The notes: generated from the letters alone by a model not told the origin. Positions 16,433 to 25,558 are shown, counted from the first letter of the stretch. The stretch is DNA of 64,000 nt from Streptomyces xiaopingdaonensis (GCF_000262345.1 NZ_AJTQ01000276.1:26607-90606); one strand, 5' to 3'. Made by a program: numbers and translations.

Positions 16433-19051
16433 GTGAGACGCGCACGTACCTGGACGGCGGCTGTCACCACCGTCCTCGCACTCCTCGCCCTCGCGCTCGG
16501 CACAGGCCCCGCATCCTCCGCCGCCGAGCAGCGTCCGAAGGATTCGCCTCCCGCCGCCCACGGTCTGAAGGCCGAGTACTGGACCCAATCGGAGCCCGAC
16601 GCCTTCGACTTCGGCGAACTCCGCACCACCGCCTTCGACCCTTCCCTGGACTTCGCCGACCTCGTCCCGCGCCTCACCGAGCGCGCCGGGCGCTCCGACC
16701 ACACGAGCGTCCGCTGGACCGGCACCCTCGCCCCGGAGAAGACCGGCGCCCACACTTTCCACCTCACGGGCGACAACGGCTTCCGGCTGTGGATCGACGA
16801 CGAGTTGGCGATCGACCACTGGGTGCCCGACTGGGACGAGGAACAGACCTCCGAACCGGTCGAGTTGCGCGCCGGCCAGGAGCACGAACTCAAGGTCGAG
16901 TACTTCAACCAGGTGGGCGGCGCCAACCTCCACCTCGACTGGACGCAGCCGGGCGAAGAGCAGACCGCCGTGCCCCAGTCCGCGCTCACCGTGCCCGAGG
17001 GCTTCGCCTACGACGGACCCACCGAGGTGCAGGTCCAAGAGTCGGGAAAGATACTGGAGTTGGGGTTCCCGCAGGGCGTCGAGGCGCCGGGCCCCGAGTT
17101 CGCCGAGCACTTCTCGGCCGAGATCGGCGGCACCGACTGGCCGCTGGGCGAAGCGAGTTCGGACCCGGAGGAACCGACGAAACTCCTCGTCGCGCTCGAC
17201 GAGCCCGTGGTGGGCCAGGGCGGCACGGCCGACGTGAAGTACGACGGCGAGGGCGGCCTCACCGGAGCCGACGGCGAACCCGTCTCCGCGTTCTGGACCT
17301 CGGGCGCCAACAACTCGACCCACCAACTGCGGACCGACTGGGCCGACGAGGTCGGCCCGGACAACGCGCTCCCCGAGTACCCGCGCCCGCAGCTCAAGCG
17401 CGACGAGTGGCGCAACCTCAACGGCACCTGGCAGTTCGCCGGCGCCGAGGCGGGCGAGGAGCCGCCGGTCGGTCCGGAGAACGAACTCGACGAGGAGATC
17501 CTCGTCCCCTACCCCGTCGAGTCGCAGCTCTCCGGTGTCGAGCGCCACGAGGAACGCATGTGGTACAAGCGCTCGTTCGAGGTCCCGGAGGGCTGGGAGG
17601 TCGGCTCGGGCAAGCGGCTCCGCCTCAACTTCGACGCCGTCGACTGGCAGGCGGTCGTCTACGTCAACGGCGAACGCGTCGCCCGGCACAAGGGCGGCTA
17701 CGACAGGTTCACCGCCGACGTCACGGACGCGCTCCGCGAGGGCGGCACGCAGGAACTCGTCGTCGGCGTCTACGACCCGGCCGACAAGGACGGCGGCGAG
17801 AACCCGCCGGCCGGCAAGCAGCGCGTCTCGCCCGAGGGCATCTGGTACACGCCGTCCTCCGGGATCTGGCAGACGGTCTGGATGGAGCCCGTCGCCGAGG
17901 AGCACACCACCGACGTGAAGACCACGCCCGACGTCGACGAGGAGCAGGTCACCGTCGCGGCACGCGGCGTCGGCGACGGCGTCCCCGTGACCGCGGTCGC
18001 CTACGAAGGCGACGAGGAGGTCGGCCGCGCCACCGGCTCGGGCAGCGACCCGTTCGCGGTGCCCGTACCCGAGCCCCGCCTCTGGTCCCCCGACGACCCG
18101 CACCTGTACACGCTCCGCGTCACCGTCGGCGAGGGGGAGGGCGCCGACCGGGTGGAGAGCTACTTCGGGATGCGCACGATCGAGGTGAAGGAGGTCGACG
18201 GGGAGCAGCGCATGGTGCTCAACGACGCGCCCGTCTTCTCGATGGCCACGCTCGACCAGGGCTACTGGCCCGACGGCCTCCACACCCCGCCGACCGACGA
18301 GGCTCTCGCCTACGACCTCGAGGCCCACAAGGACATGGGCTTCAACTCGGTGCGCAAGCACATCAAGGTGGAGCCAGACCGCTGGTTCTACCACGCCGAC
18401 CGGCTGGGACTGCTCGTCTGGCAGGACATGCCGTCGATGCCGCACGAGCCCGACGACGCGGCCCGCGCGCAGTTCGAGGAGGAGCTGAAGGCGATGATCG
18501 CGCAGCACGACAGCCACCCCTCGATCGTGATGTGGGTGACGTTCAACGAGGGTTGGGGCCAGTACGACCAGGCCCGTATCGCCGACCTCGCCAAGGAGCT
18601 GGACCCCACTCGCCTCGTCAACAACATGAGCGGGCACAACTGCTGCGGCGCCGTCGACGGTGGCAACGGCGACATCTCCGACGCGCACGGCTACCCGGAG
18701 GCCGAACTCCCGGACGCGGACGGCCGACGCGCCCTCGTCAGCGGCGAGTACGGAGGGCTCGGCCTCGCGGTGCCGGGGCACAGTTGGCCCGTGCGGCACA
18801 CCTACGTGGGTGTCGAGAAGGAGAAGTACACCGACGAGTACCTCGCCCGGCTGCGCGAGGTCGAGCAACTCGCCGCGTGCCGCGGCAGCAGCGGTGCCGT
18901 CTACACGCAGATCACCGACCTGGAAGGGGAGTTGAACGGCATCCTCACCTACGACCGGAAGGTGAACAAGGCCGACACCGACCGTCTCAGGGAGGCGCAC
19001 GAAGCGCTCATCGACGGCGTGCACAACGGAACGCTCCGGTGCGACGAATGA
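16433..19051 (+). CDS. secreted PA14-containing glycoside hydrolase family 2 enzyme
   Basis: An 872-residue exported glycosidase. After a signal peptide (about 1-33) comes a PA14 carbohydrate-binding domain (about 45-185, with HTFHLTGDNGFRLWIDD), then the GH2 sugar-binding domain (from about 316, LNGTWQF), an Ig-like domain and the TIM-barrel catalytic domain. The acid/base is Glu706 in FNEGWGQYD and the probable nucleophile is Glu772 in SGEYGG. GH2 enzymes are beta-galactosidases, beta-glucuronidases or beta-mannosidases, and the substrate cannot be fixed here. GGAGG at 16424-16428 sets the GTG start. It is divergent from LacI and followed by a strong terminator. Confidence 0.9.
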   Translation: MRRARTWTAAVTTVLALLALALGTGPASSAAEQRPKDSPPAAHGLKAEYWTQSEPDAFDFGELRTTAFDPSLDFADLVPRLTERAGRSDHTSVRWTGTLAPEKTGAHTFHLTGDNGFRLWIDDELAIDHWVPDWDEEQTSEPVELRAGQEHELKVEYFNQVGGANLHLDWTQPGEEQTAVPQSALTVPEGFAYDGPTEVQVQESGKILELGFPQGVEAPGPEFAEHFSAEIGGTDWPLGEASSDPEEPTKLLVALDEPVVGQGGTADVKYDGEGGLTGADGEPVSAFWTSGANNSTHQLRTDWADEVGPDNALPEYPRPQLKRDEWRNLNGTWQFAGAEAGEEPPVGPENELDEEILVPYPVESQLSGVERHEERMWYKRSFEVPEGWEVGSGKRLRLNFDAVDWQAVVYVNGERVARHKGGYDRFTADVTDALREGGTQELVVGVYDPADKDGGENPPAGKQRVSPEGIWYTPSSGIWQTVWMEPVAEEHTTDVKTTPDVDEEQVTVAARGVGDGVPVTAVAYEGDEEVGRATGSGSDPFAVPVPEPRLWSPDDPHLYTLRVTVGEGEGADRVESYFGMRTIEVKEVDGEQRMVLNDAPVFSMATLDQGYWPDGLHTPPTDEALAYDLEAHKDMGFNSVRKHIKVEPDRWFYHADRLGLLVWQDMPSMPHEPDDAARAQFEEELKAMIAQHDSHPSIVMWVTFNEGWGQYDQARIADLAKELDPTRLVNNMSGHNCCGAVDGGNGDISDAHGYPEAELPDADGRRALVSGEYGGLGLAVPGHSWPVRHTYVGVEKEKYTDEYLARLREVEQLAACRGSSGAVYTQITDLEGELNGILTYDRKVNKADTDRLREAHEALIDGVHNGTLRCDE

Positions 19052-19080
19052 CGACGACGCGGCGCTGACCCGCCGATACC

Positions 19081-19113
19081 CGCCCCGGCCGCACCGGAAC
19101 AGCGGCCGGGGCG
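19081..19113 (+). terminator. strong hairpin after the GH2 gene
   Basis: A perfect 12-bp stem, CGCCCCGGCCGC with GCGGCCGGGGCG, encloses a 9-nt loop 29 bp after the glycosidase stop and ahead of the next promoter. No T-run follows. Confidence 0.75.
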
Positions 19114-19146
19114 CGCACGTCGCCGCGTGCGACGTAGCCTCGCACC

Positions 19147-19584
19147 ATGGACACCTGGGACCCCGAGGCGCCGGGCATCCTGCGCCTCCCCTCCGGCCGG
19201 CTCCTCCGCGGCAGGGGGCTGAGACACTCCGAACCCGAGGGCGCACGCCCCGACTTCGGGCTGTACCTCCTCGGCAGCCCGCCGCCCGCCTTCGCCTGGG
19301 AGGCGCGCTGGCTCCGCTGGCCGGACTTCCGGCTGCCGTCCGACCGCGCCGAGGCGGAGGACGCGTTCCGTGACGCGTGGGAGCGTTGCGCCGGCGGACG
19401 CGTCGAGGTCGCCTGCGGCGGCGGCCGAGGCCGGACGGGCACGGCCCTCGCCTGCCTCGCCGTTCTCGACGGCATTCCGCCCGAGGAGGCCGTCGGCCAC
19501 GTCCGCCGCCACTACCACCGCCGAGCGGTCGAGACGCCGTGGCAGCACCGGTACGTCCGCCGCTTCCCCGCACGCGCCGGCTGA
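19147..19584 (+). CDS. protein-tyrosine-phosphatase family protein
   Basis: A 145-residue cytoplasmic protein with a cysteine phosphatase P-loop CGGGRGRTG (pattern Cx5R), preceded by VEVA and followed by TALACLAVLDG. Family members dephosphorylate phosphotyrosine or related substrates by way of a cysteinyl-phosphate. A TAGCCT hexamer at 19134-19139 lies 7 bp before the ATG, and no ribosome-binding site is visible. The mRNA may therefore be leaderless, as is common in Streptomyces. Confidence 0.8.
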   Translation: MDTWDPEAPGILRLPSGRLLRGRGLRHSEPEGARPDFGLYLLGSPPPAFAWEARWLRWPDFRLPSDRAEAEDAFRDAWERCAGGRVEVACGGGRGRTGTALACLAVLDGIPPEEAVGHVRRHYHRRAVETPWQHRYVRRFPARAG

Positions 19585-19653
19585 GGACACGGCGACCCGC
19601 CGGCCGTCCGCGCCCGGCGCCGGTCGACCGCGCCACCCCGCACAATGGCGGGC

Positions 19654-20277
19654 ATGACCGAGACCCGCGCCCCCTTCGGAAGGTGGGAGCCGGCCCAACC
19701 CACCGACGTGGCCGAACTCTTCGGCGACCTCGACGCCCCGTGGTGGATCGCGGGCGGATTCGCGATCGAACTCGCGCTGGGTCGGCGGGTGCGCAGCCAC
19801 GTGGACATCGACGTCCTGCTCCTCAGACGCGACCACCTGCGAGCCCAGCACGCCCTCACCGGCTGGGAGTGGTGGGCCGCGGACCCGCCCGGCAGCCTGC
19901 GCCCCTGGCTCACGGGCGAACCGCTGCCCCCCGGAGTGCACGACGTGTGGTGCCGGCCCGGCCCCTACACCCCCTGGCGCATCCAGCTGATGGTCGACGA
20001 GTCGGACGGCGAGGAGTGGTACTCCCGCCGCGACGCCACCGTACGCAGGTCACTCACCGAGCTCGGCGCGCTCTCCCCCGAGGGGATCCCCTACCTCGCG
20101 CCCGAAGTCCAGCTCTACTACAAGGCGAAGGACGCACGCCCGAAGGACGAGGAGGACCTCGCCGCCGTCCTGCCCGCGCTCACCGACCGCCGGCGCCTCT
20201 GGCTCGTCGACGCCCTGACACGCACCCACGGCGCGCACCCGTGGATCTGCCGGCTCCAGGTGCCGCCGCGGTTGTGA
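19654..20277 (+). CDS. nucleotidyltransferase-fold protein
   Basis: A 207-residue protein with the minimal nucleotidyltransferase core WWIAGGFAIELALG, then HVDIDVLLLRRD (metal-binding Asp pair), and a downstream YLAPEVQLYYKAKD stretch as in aminoglycoside-type nucleotidyltransferase-like proteins. The substrate is unknown. Many such proteins are not resistance enzymes. ATG 19654 is preferred over ATG 19645 because a CACAAT -10-like hexamer (19641-19646) ends 7 bp before it, giving a leaderless transcript. Confidence 0.78.
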   Translation: MTETRAPFGRWEPAQPTDVAELFGDLDAPWWIAGGFAIELALGRRVRSHVDIDVLLLRRDHLRAQHALTGWEWWAADPPGSLRPWLTGEPLPPGVHDVWCRPGPYTPWRIQLMVDESDGEEWYSRRDATVRRSLTELGALSPEGIPYLAPEVQLYYKAKDARPKDEEDLAAVLPALTDRRRLWLVDALTRTHGAHPWICRLQVPPRL

Positions 20278-20439
20278 GGTCCGCCGCGGGCGAGGCCGTC
20301 CCCGCCTTCGGCCTCCACCTCCGGCGCCACCGGCATCGGCGAGACGCATTCCCCGCGCAACGCAGGGAACCCGGCCCGCAGGCCGCGCGTCGACCCGGGG
20401 AACGGCTGCGGGGACGCGGGCCGGATTGCGAGGCTGGCC

Positions 20440-21096
20440 ATGGCACGCAACCGAGAAGCGGCCACCGTACGGACGCTCCTGGAGCGGCACGGCACGACGT
20501 ACGCGGAGGAAGCGGACATCACCCTCCGCGACACACCTTCCCCCCTCTACCGCCTCCTCGTCCTCTCCACGCTGCTCAGCGCCCCGATCACCTCCGGGGT
20601 CGCCATCGCGGCCGCCGCGGCGATCAGCCACGCGGGGATGACCGGTCCCCGCCGCATGTGCGACGCCACGTGGCAGCAGCGGGTCGACGCTCTCGTCGAG
20701 GGCCACTACCGCCGCTACGACGAGTCGACCGCCACCACCCTCGGCAACGCGGCCCGCTTGCTCCTCGACGAGTACCACGGCGACCTGCGCCGCCTCCGCC
20801 ACCGGGCCGACGGCAACACCTCCGAAGCACGGGCACTCCTCACCGACTTCCCCGGCATCGGCCCCGTCGGCGCCGACATCTTCCTCCGCGAAGTCCAGGG
20901 CGTCTGGCCCGAGTTCTCCCCCTACCTCGACCGCAAGACCCTCGACGGCGCGGCACGCCTGGACCTCCCCCGCTCCCCCTCCCACCTCGCGGACCTGGCA
21001 GGCGGCGACCCCGAGACCACCGTCCGCCTCGCCGCCGCCCTCGTCCGCTCGGCGCTCAGCAAGGAGATCGCGGAGGACGTGCGGACCGCGGCGTGA
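20440..21096 (+). CDS. endonuclease III-like HhH-GPD family protein
   Basis: A 218-residue all-helical protein with a helix-hairpin-helix DNA-binding motif, LTDFPGIGPVGADIFLRE (about 137-155), as in base-excision DNA glycosylases. The C-terminal iron-sulfur cysteine cluster of Nth is absent. The usual Lys/Asp catalytic pair is not obvious, so activity is uncertain. The ATG at 20440 has a GAGG site 7 bp upstream. A spacer of about 95 bp separates it from the next gene. Confidence 0.75.
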   Translation: MARNREAATVRTLLERHGTTYAEEADITLRDTPSPLYRLLVLSTLLSAPITSGVAIAAAAAISHAGMTGPRRMCDATWQQRVDALVEGHYRRYDESTATTLGNAARLLLDEYHGDLRRLRHRADGNTSEARALLTDFPGIGPVGADIFLREVQGVWPEFSPYLDRKTLDGAARLDLPRSPSHLADLAGGDPETTVRLAAALVRSALSKEIAEDVRTAA

Positions 21097-21191
21097 CTGT
21101 GCAAGGTCTCTGCAGGCCGACTGCAACGCCTCTGCCGGGCCCGTCGGGCAAGACCTGAGAAGACAGACAACCGAGCTTCTCAGGGGGACAC

Positions 21192-22442
21192 ATGTCTGCA
21201 CCAGGCAGGCATTTCACACCAGCCTCGGTCCAACGTGGACAGTTACTCACCGTACCGGTGTGCAAGCACGTTCTCGTCGTCGCGTCCACGATGACGTATG
21301 CCAAGCGGATGCGCGAGATCTCCCCTCTCCTTCGCGGGGACCTCCGAGTCCAGGTCTCGTTCACCGTTCCGCCCCACCCGTTCGGGGAAGGCACCAAGAG
21401 GTACCTGCGGCGCCTCGGGCTCCCGCTGCTGCCGTGGCACGAGGCGGTCCAGGCACCTTTCGACCTCGCGGTCGCGGCGGGCACCCGAGGCACCGAGCAG
21501 ATCAAGGCACCGCTGCTCCGGCTCGCGCACGGCGCCGGGCACAGCAAACCGCTGCGTACCGGGGTGGAGGTGCCGGGCGCCGAGGCGCCGGGGCGCAGGC
21601 CGCCGGGGATGCTCAGCCGGAGCCGCCTCATGCGCGGCGGCCGGTTGCTCCCGGCGTCCGTCGCGCTCTCACACCAGCGAGACTTGGAGGAACTCCGACG
21701 GAGTTGCCCGGAGGCGGTTCCCGTCGCCGAGGTGGTGGGGGACCCCAGCATCGACCGCCTCACGGCGCACTCGGCCGGTCGAAGCAGGTTCCGCCGGGCG
21801 CTCGGGGTCTCCGACGACGAGAGCCTCCTGCTCTTCAGCTCGACCTGGGGACGCACGTCCTTCTTCGGCGGTCTCCACGCCCTCCTTCCGCAACTGCTGA
21901 AGCAGCTCGCGACGGAAGGACACCGGGTCGCCGTGCTGCTGCATCCCAACGTCTGGGCTGCGCACGGAAGTTGGCACGTCCGCTCCTGGCTGGAGGAGTG
22001 CGTACGGCACGGCGTCGCGCTCCTGCCGCCCGAGACGGACTGGGAGGCGCTCCTCCTCGCCTCTGACCTGCTCGTCGGCGACCACGGGTCGTTGACCGCG
22101 TACGCCGCGTCCGCCGACGTCCCCGTCCTGCTGACGCACGTACCACACCGCGAGATCGTGGGCGGGTCACCGGCCGCGCTGCTGGCGAGCGGTGCCCCGA
22201 GCCTTACTCCGCTGCGGCCGCTTCGCGAGCAGGTGAGGTACACGGTCGAGAACTTCCGGCCCGGGCAGTACCGCCTGGTCGCCGAGGCGCTGACGTCGGT
22301 ACCCGGTGGCTTCCATCAGCGCATGCGCGCACTGATCTACCGGATGCTGGGCCTCGGAGAACCGGCCTGTCCGCCTCCGGTACCTCCGCTGCCGGACCCG
22401 CCGGCGCTGGAGAGCGTCGCATGGCAGGGTGGATGGTCATGA
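21192..22442 (+). CDS. GT-B-like glycosyl/glycerophosphotransferase family protein
   Basis: A 416-residue protein resembling actinomycete proteins often mislabelled translation initiation factor 2. The fold looks like a CDP-glycerol or UDP-sugar transferase (GT-B). The second half has LLFSSTWGRTSFFGG, VAVLLHPNVWAAHGSW and a donor-site-like LASDLLVGDHGSLTAYAA. No membrane segment or signal is present. Its stop overlaps the next ORF as ATGA, so the two are coupled. The substrate is unknown, and cell-wall or teichoic-type polymer modification is one guess. Confidence 0.65.
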   Translation: MSAPGRHFTPASVQRGQLLTVPVCKHVLVVASTMTYAKRMREISPLLRGDLRVQVSFTVPPHPFGEGTKRYLRRLGLPLLPWHEAVQAPFDLAVAAGTRGTEQIKAPLLRLAHGAGHSKPLRTGVEVPGAEAPGRRPPGMLSRSRLMRGGRLLPASVALSHQRDLEELRRSCPEAVPVAEVVGDPSIDRLTAHSAGRSRFRRALGVSDDESLLLFSSTWGRTSFFGGLHALLPQLLKQLATEGHRVAVLLHPNVWAAHGSWHVRSWLEECVRHGVALLPPETDWEALLLASDLLVGDHGSLTAYAASADVPVLLTHVPHREIVGGSPAALLASGAPSLTPLRPLREQVRYTVENFRPGQYRLVAEALTSVPGGFHQRMRALIYRMLGLGEPACPPPVPPLPDPPALESVAWQGGWS

Positions 22443-23038
22443 CGGGCGCCGGGCTCACGACGGCAAGGCGTGCGGGCCTCGTCCGGGTGTCCTGGACCGA
22501 CGTCGCCGGTGGGAGCGCCACGTTCCGGACCACGCTCGTCGCACAGCCCTTCGGGGCAAGGTCGGCGGAAGTCCGCGCACCTGCCGTCGACACGATACGG
22601 CGGGGCAGTGAAGTGCACCTGCACGCGGTCGAGGGAGAGCCCGAACTCGCCTGCTGCGCAGACGTGTTGAGCGCCATCTTGAGCCCCTCCCACGCCCGTC
22701 TCGGCGCTCGCGCGGAACTGTGGCTGCGGCGATACCCGGGCTGCCTCGTCGCCGCCGCCGGCAACGCCGAAGGGCGGACGGCTGTGCGCGTGCGCGGAGG
22801 CGGTGGACTGGAGGCCGTGGGCCCGCCGCACGCAGCCGTCCTGGGCTCTTTTGTCCATGCCTGGCTCGTGGCGGGGGCCTCCCTCGGCCTGCTGCATCGA
22901 GTCGGCGTCGATGTCCGCTTCCCCTGGGGCAGTTCCTCGCAGGGGGCAGCAAGGGACGAGGCGCACGGGCGCTCCTTTCACAGGTGGCGCATCTGCTCCT
23001 CGATGCGTCCGACGTCCGCGGGACTGAGCGGCTCGTAG
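22439..23038 (+). CDS. hypothetical protein coupled to the GT-like gene
   Basis: A 199-residue protein I do not recognise. It starts with an ATGA overlap at 22439-22442, which decides the start over an ATG at 22421. Codon use stays G/C-rich at third positions for most of its length. The last 20 codons run antisense into the 3' end of the STAND gene (61-bp convergent overlap). Residues about 140-155 (HAWLVAGASLGLLHRV) are hydrophobic but short. Function is unknown. It probably works with the preceding enzyme. Confidence 0.6.
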   Translation: MTGAGLTTARRAGLVRVSWTDVAGGSATFRTTLVAQPFGARSAEVRAPAVDTIRRGSEVHLHAVEGEPELACCADVLSAILSPSHARLGARAELWLRRYPGCLVAAAGNAEGRTAVRVRGGGGLEAVGPPHAAVLGSFVHAWLVAGASLGLLHRVGVDVRFPWGSSSQGAARDEAHGRSFHRWRICSSMRPTSAGLSGS

Positions 23039-25377
23039 AGCGTCCGTGCCCGGGCGTAGCGGCGGCGTGCCTCGGTGCGCTCGCCGCCGCTACGTGCGCC
23101 GTCTGCCAGGAACTCCCAGGCGCGGGCGTACCAGTGGGCTGCGCCGGCGGCGTCGAACTCCGCCGCCGCATGCCGGAGTTGCTCGTCCCCCGCCTTGTGG
23201 CGACCGGCCTCGTGCAGGGCACGGCCCAGGAACGCCTGCGCCCGTGCCGCGTCGTACGCGTCGGCCTCCTCCAGCAGCTCTGAGCGTGCCCGGCGGAGGT
23301 GGTCCACGGCGCTCTCCGGGTCGCCTGCTCCGAGGGCGGTCTTCCCCAGGCACACCCGGGAGAGAGCCACCCCGCGTCGGTATCCGATGTCCTGCCGCAA
23401 CGCCAGTGCCCGAGTGAAGTGGTCTTGTGCCGCGGGAAGTTCGCCCAGGGCGAGGTGCGCGTTGCCCAAACCGTTGAGCGCCTGCGACTGCTGTCGGACA
23501 TCGCCGTCGCGCACCGCCTGGCGCAGCGCCGCCCCGAACCACTCGCCCGCCTCGCGATGGCGGCCCGCATTGCGCAGGCCCGCCGCCCCCGACGTCAGCA
23601 TGCGCGACTCGCCCAAGGTGGCCCCAACCCTCCGAGCCGCGGCCCAGCCCAGTTCGTGTGCCTCGACCCACCACTCGGTCGGACGCAGCCGCAGGAAGAG
23701 CGGCCACATGGCGTCCACCAGCTGCCAGCACGCCCGGTCCCACCCTTCGGTGGCGCAGTACCGCACGGCCGCTTCCAACTCGTACCGGTGGCCTGCGAGC
23801 CATTCGAGGGCTTCCGCCTGCCCGGCGAACACGATGGCCGGCGGCGCGGGTTGGCAGTAGGTGCGGCTGATTCTGCAATGGCTCGGGGTGAGCACCGCTT
23901 CTGCCGCCGTCGCGTTCACCAGGCACCAGTCGACGTAACGTCCTACCGTCTCCGCCTCGGACTCGGGGCTTTCCTCCGCCTCACCGCGCTGGCGTGCGTG
24001 CGCCTGCACCAGATCGTGGAACCGGTGCCCTTCCGGTCCGTCGTCCTCCAACAGGTTGCTCTCCTCCAGTGTCCGCACCGCGCGTTCGGTGCGCTCGACG
24101 CCCAGGACGGCGTCGAGCAACGTGCGGTCGTAAGACGTCGCGGGGAGCAGGCCGAGTTGCCGGTAGGCACGGGCGACATCGTCCGGCAGTGCCCGGTAAC
24201 TCTCCTCCAATGCAGCACCGACCGTCGGCTCGCCGTCCACCCGCAGGGTGTGCAACGGCCCTTTACCTGCGGCGAGCGCGGTGGCGAGCGCTCCAACGGG
24301 GCGGCGCGGGCGCACGGCGAGTTGGGCCGACGCAAGGCAAAGCGCCAGAGGCAGACGCGCGCAGAGGCGTACGACCTGCCGCGCTCCCTCGGGGTCCTCG
24401 CCGATGCGCGAGCCCGCGCCGGAAGCGAGCAGCGCCAGCGAGGCCGTGTCGTCGAGGGGACCGAGTCGGTGCAGTCGAGCGCCGTCCACCAACAGTCCGC
24501 TCAGGTTGTTCCTGCTCGTCGCGACGAGCAGGCTTCCGGCGCCGGTGGGGAGCAGCGGGCGTACCTGCGCGGCGCTCAACGCGTCGTCCGCCAGTACGGC
24601 AAGGCGCAGCCGTTGCGTGGACGACCGCCACAGCAGCGCGCGTTCGTCGTCGTGGGCAGGCGGGTCGGTCACGCCCATCGAGCGCAGCAAGTGGTCGAGG
24701 ACGCTGCCGGGGCTGCGCGGTCCGGTGCCGCTCGCGTGTCCTTTGAGGTCGGCGTGGAGCAGGCCATCGGGGAACTCGGCCCGGTGCTCCTGGAGCCAAC
24801 GGACGGTGAGTGCCGTCTTTCCCACTCCGGCGAGCCCGGTGACCACGATCGTCTGCGCCTGCTGCCTTCCCTCCTCGCGAAAGGCGTCGAGTGTCAGCTC
24901 GTCCTGCGCCCGGTCGACGAAGTGACCCCGTGGGGCCGGGAGTTGGTTCGGCGAGTCGGTCCGATCCGTGCCACCTGCCAAGTGGAAGTGCACACCGCCG
25001 GAGATATCGCCGGCGGCCTGTACGACCGGTCCTGCGATGCGGTCGGCGCCCGAGACGGTATTGACGGCGTCCGTTGGGGCTGCGTCAACGCGTCGATCGT
25101 CGCTCTCCACACCGCCGAGCCACCTTTCCACCAGGCGCCGGATGCCGTCGTCCGCCGCTGCCAGACGCGCCAACTCCGCTGCTGCCCTTGCCCCTTCTTC
25201 ACGTGTCGACGCCCGGAGGTACCAAGGTGCACACAAAGGGTCGTCATCGACCACGGAGCCGGTGCTCGCGGCGCGCTCCCGAAGCCGCCGCTCCAGCTCC
25301 GCCCACGCTCCGGGGTCGATCGACGCGTGGAAGAGGGCTTTGCGCAACCGGCTCTCGAGGCCACTCTTGTCCCGCAC
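22978..25377 (-). CDS. STAND NTPase with NB-ARC domain, TPRs and an amyloid-like motif
   Basis: A 799-residue signal-transduction ATPase. Residues 1-90 form a small helical domain. Residues 118-132 hold VVQAAGDISGGVHFH, a glycine-rich beta-prone stretch like the short amyloid signalling motifs found beside NB-ARC domains in actinomycetes. The NB-ARC core follows, with the P-loop TGLAGVGKTAL (Lys187), LAVLADDALSA as Walker B and SLLVATSRNN as sensor. The C-terminal half is tetratricopeptide-like repeats. It resembles AfsR without the DNA-binding SARP part, so it is probably a sensor that oligomerises on a signal. It is head to head with a full SARP gene. Confidence 0.85.
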   Translation of the reverse strand: MRDKSGLESRLRKALFHASIDPGAWAELERRLRERAASTGSVVDDDPLCAPWYLRASTREEGARAAAELARLAAADDGIRRLVERWLGGVESDDRRVDAAPTDAVNTVSGADRIAGPVVQAAGDISGGVHFHLAGGTDRTDSPNQLPAPRGHFVDRAQDELTLDAFREEGRQQAQTIVVTGLAGVGKTALTVRWLQEHRAEFPDGLLHADLKGHASGTGPRSPGSVLDHLLRSMGVTDPPAHDDERALLWRSSTQRLRLAVLADDALSAAQVRPLLPTGAGSLLVATSRNNLSGLLVDGARLHRLGPLDDTASLALLASGAGSRIGEDPEGARQVVRLCARLPLALCLASAQLAVRPRRPVGALATALAAGKGPLHTLRVDGEPTVGAALEESYRALPDDVARAYRQLGLLPATSYDRTLLDAVLGVERTERAVRTLEESNLLEDDGPEGHRFHDLVQAHARQRGEAEESPESEAETVGRYVDWCLVNATAAEAVLTPSHCRISRTYCQPAPPAIVFAGQAEALEWLAGHRYELEAAVRYCATEGWDRACWQLVDAMWPLFLRLRPTEWWVEAHELGWAAARRVGATLGESRMLTSGAAGLRNAGRHREAGEWFGAALRQAVRDGDVRQQSQALNGLGNAHLALGELPAAQDHFTRALALRQDIGYRRGVALSRVCLGKTALGAGDPESAVDHLRRARSELLEEADAYDAARAQAFLGRALHEAGRHKAGDEQLRHAAAEFDAAGAAHWYARAWEFLADGARSGGERTEARRRYARARTLYEPLSPADVGRIEEQMRHL

Positions 25378-25525
25378 GCTTCAGCTCACGCCCCCTCGGC
25401 CGGCCGGACGAGTGTCGGCTGGCGTACCCGGAACATCACAGGCCGAGTACCCGCTAAGCCTCATCCTCTACCCAGTCGGTCAATTCTCGACCACAATCGT
25501 TCATCCACATAAGAATTGCATGCTC

Positions 25526-25558
25526 GTCAGGTCACTGGGCGGAGAACAGTGACCTGAC
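25526..25558. promoter_or_regulatory. 33-bp inverted repeat between the two STAND genes
   Basis: GTCAGGTCACTG (25526-25537) and CAGTGACCTGAC (25547-25558) are perfect 12-bp arms around a 9-bp spacer. The repeat lies in the 241-bp divergent spacer, 61 bp before the SARP start and beside the most A/T-rich part of the spacer (about 25480-25525). It could be a dimer operator for both genes or a leader hairpin of the SARP mRNA. Confidence 0.55.
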
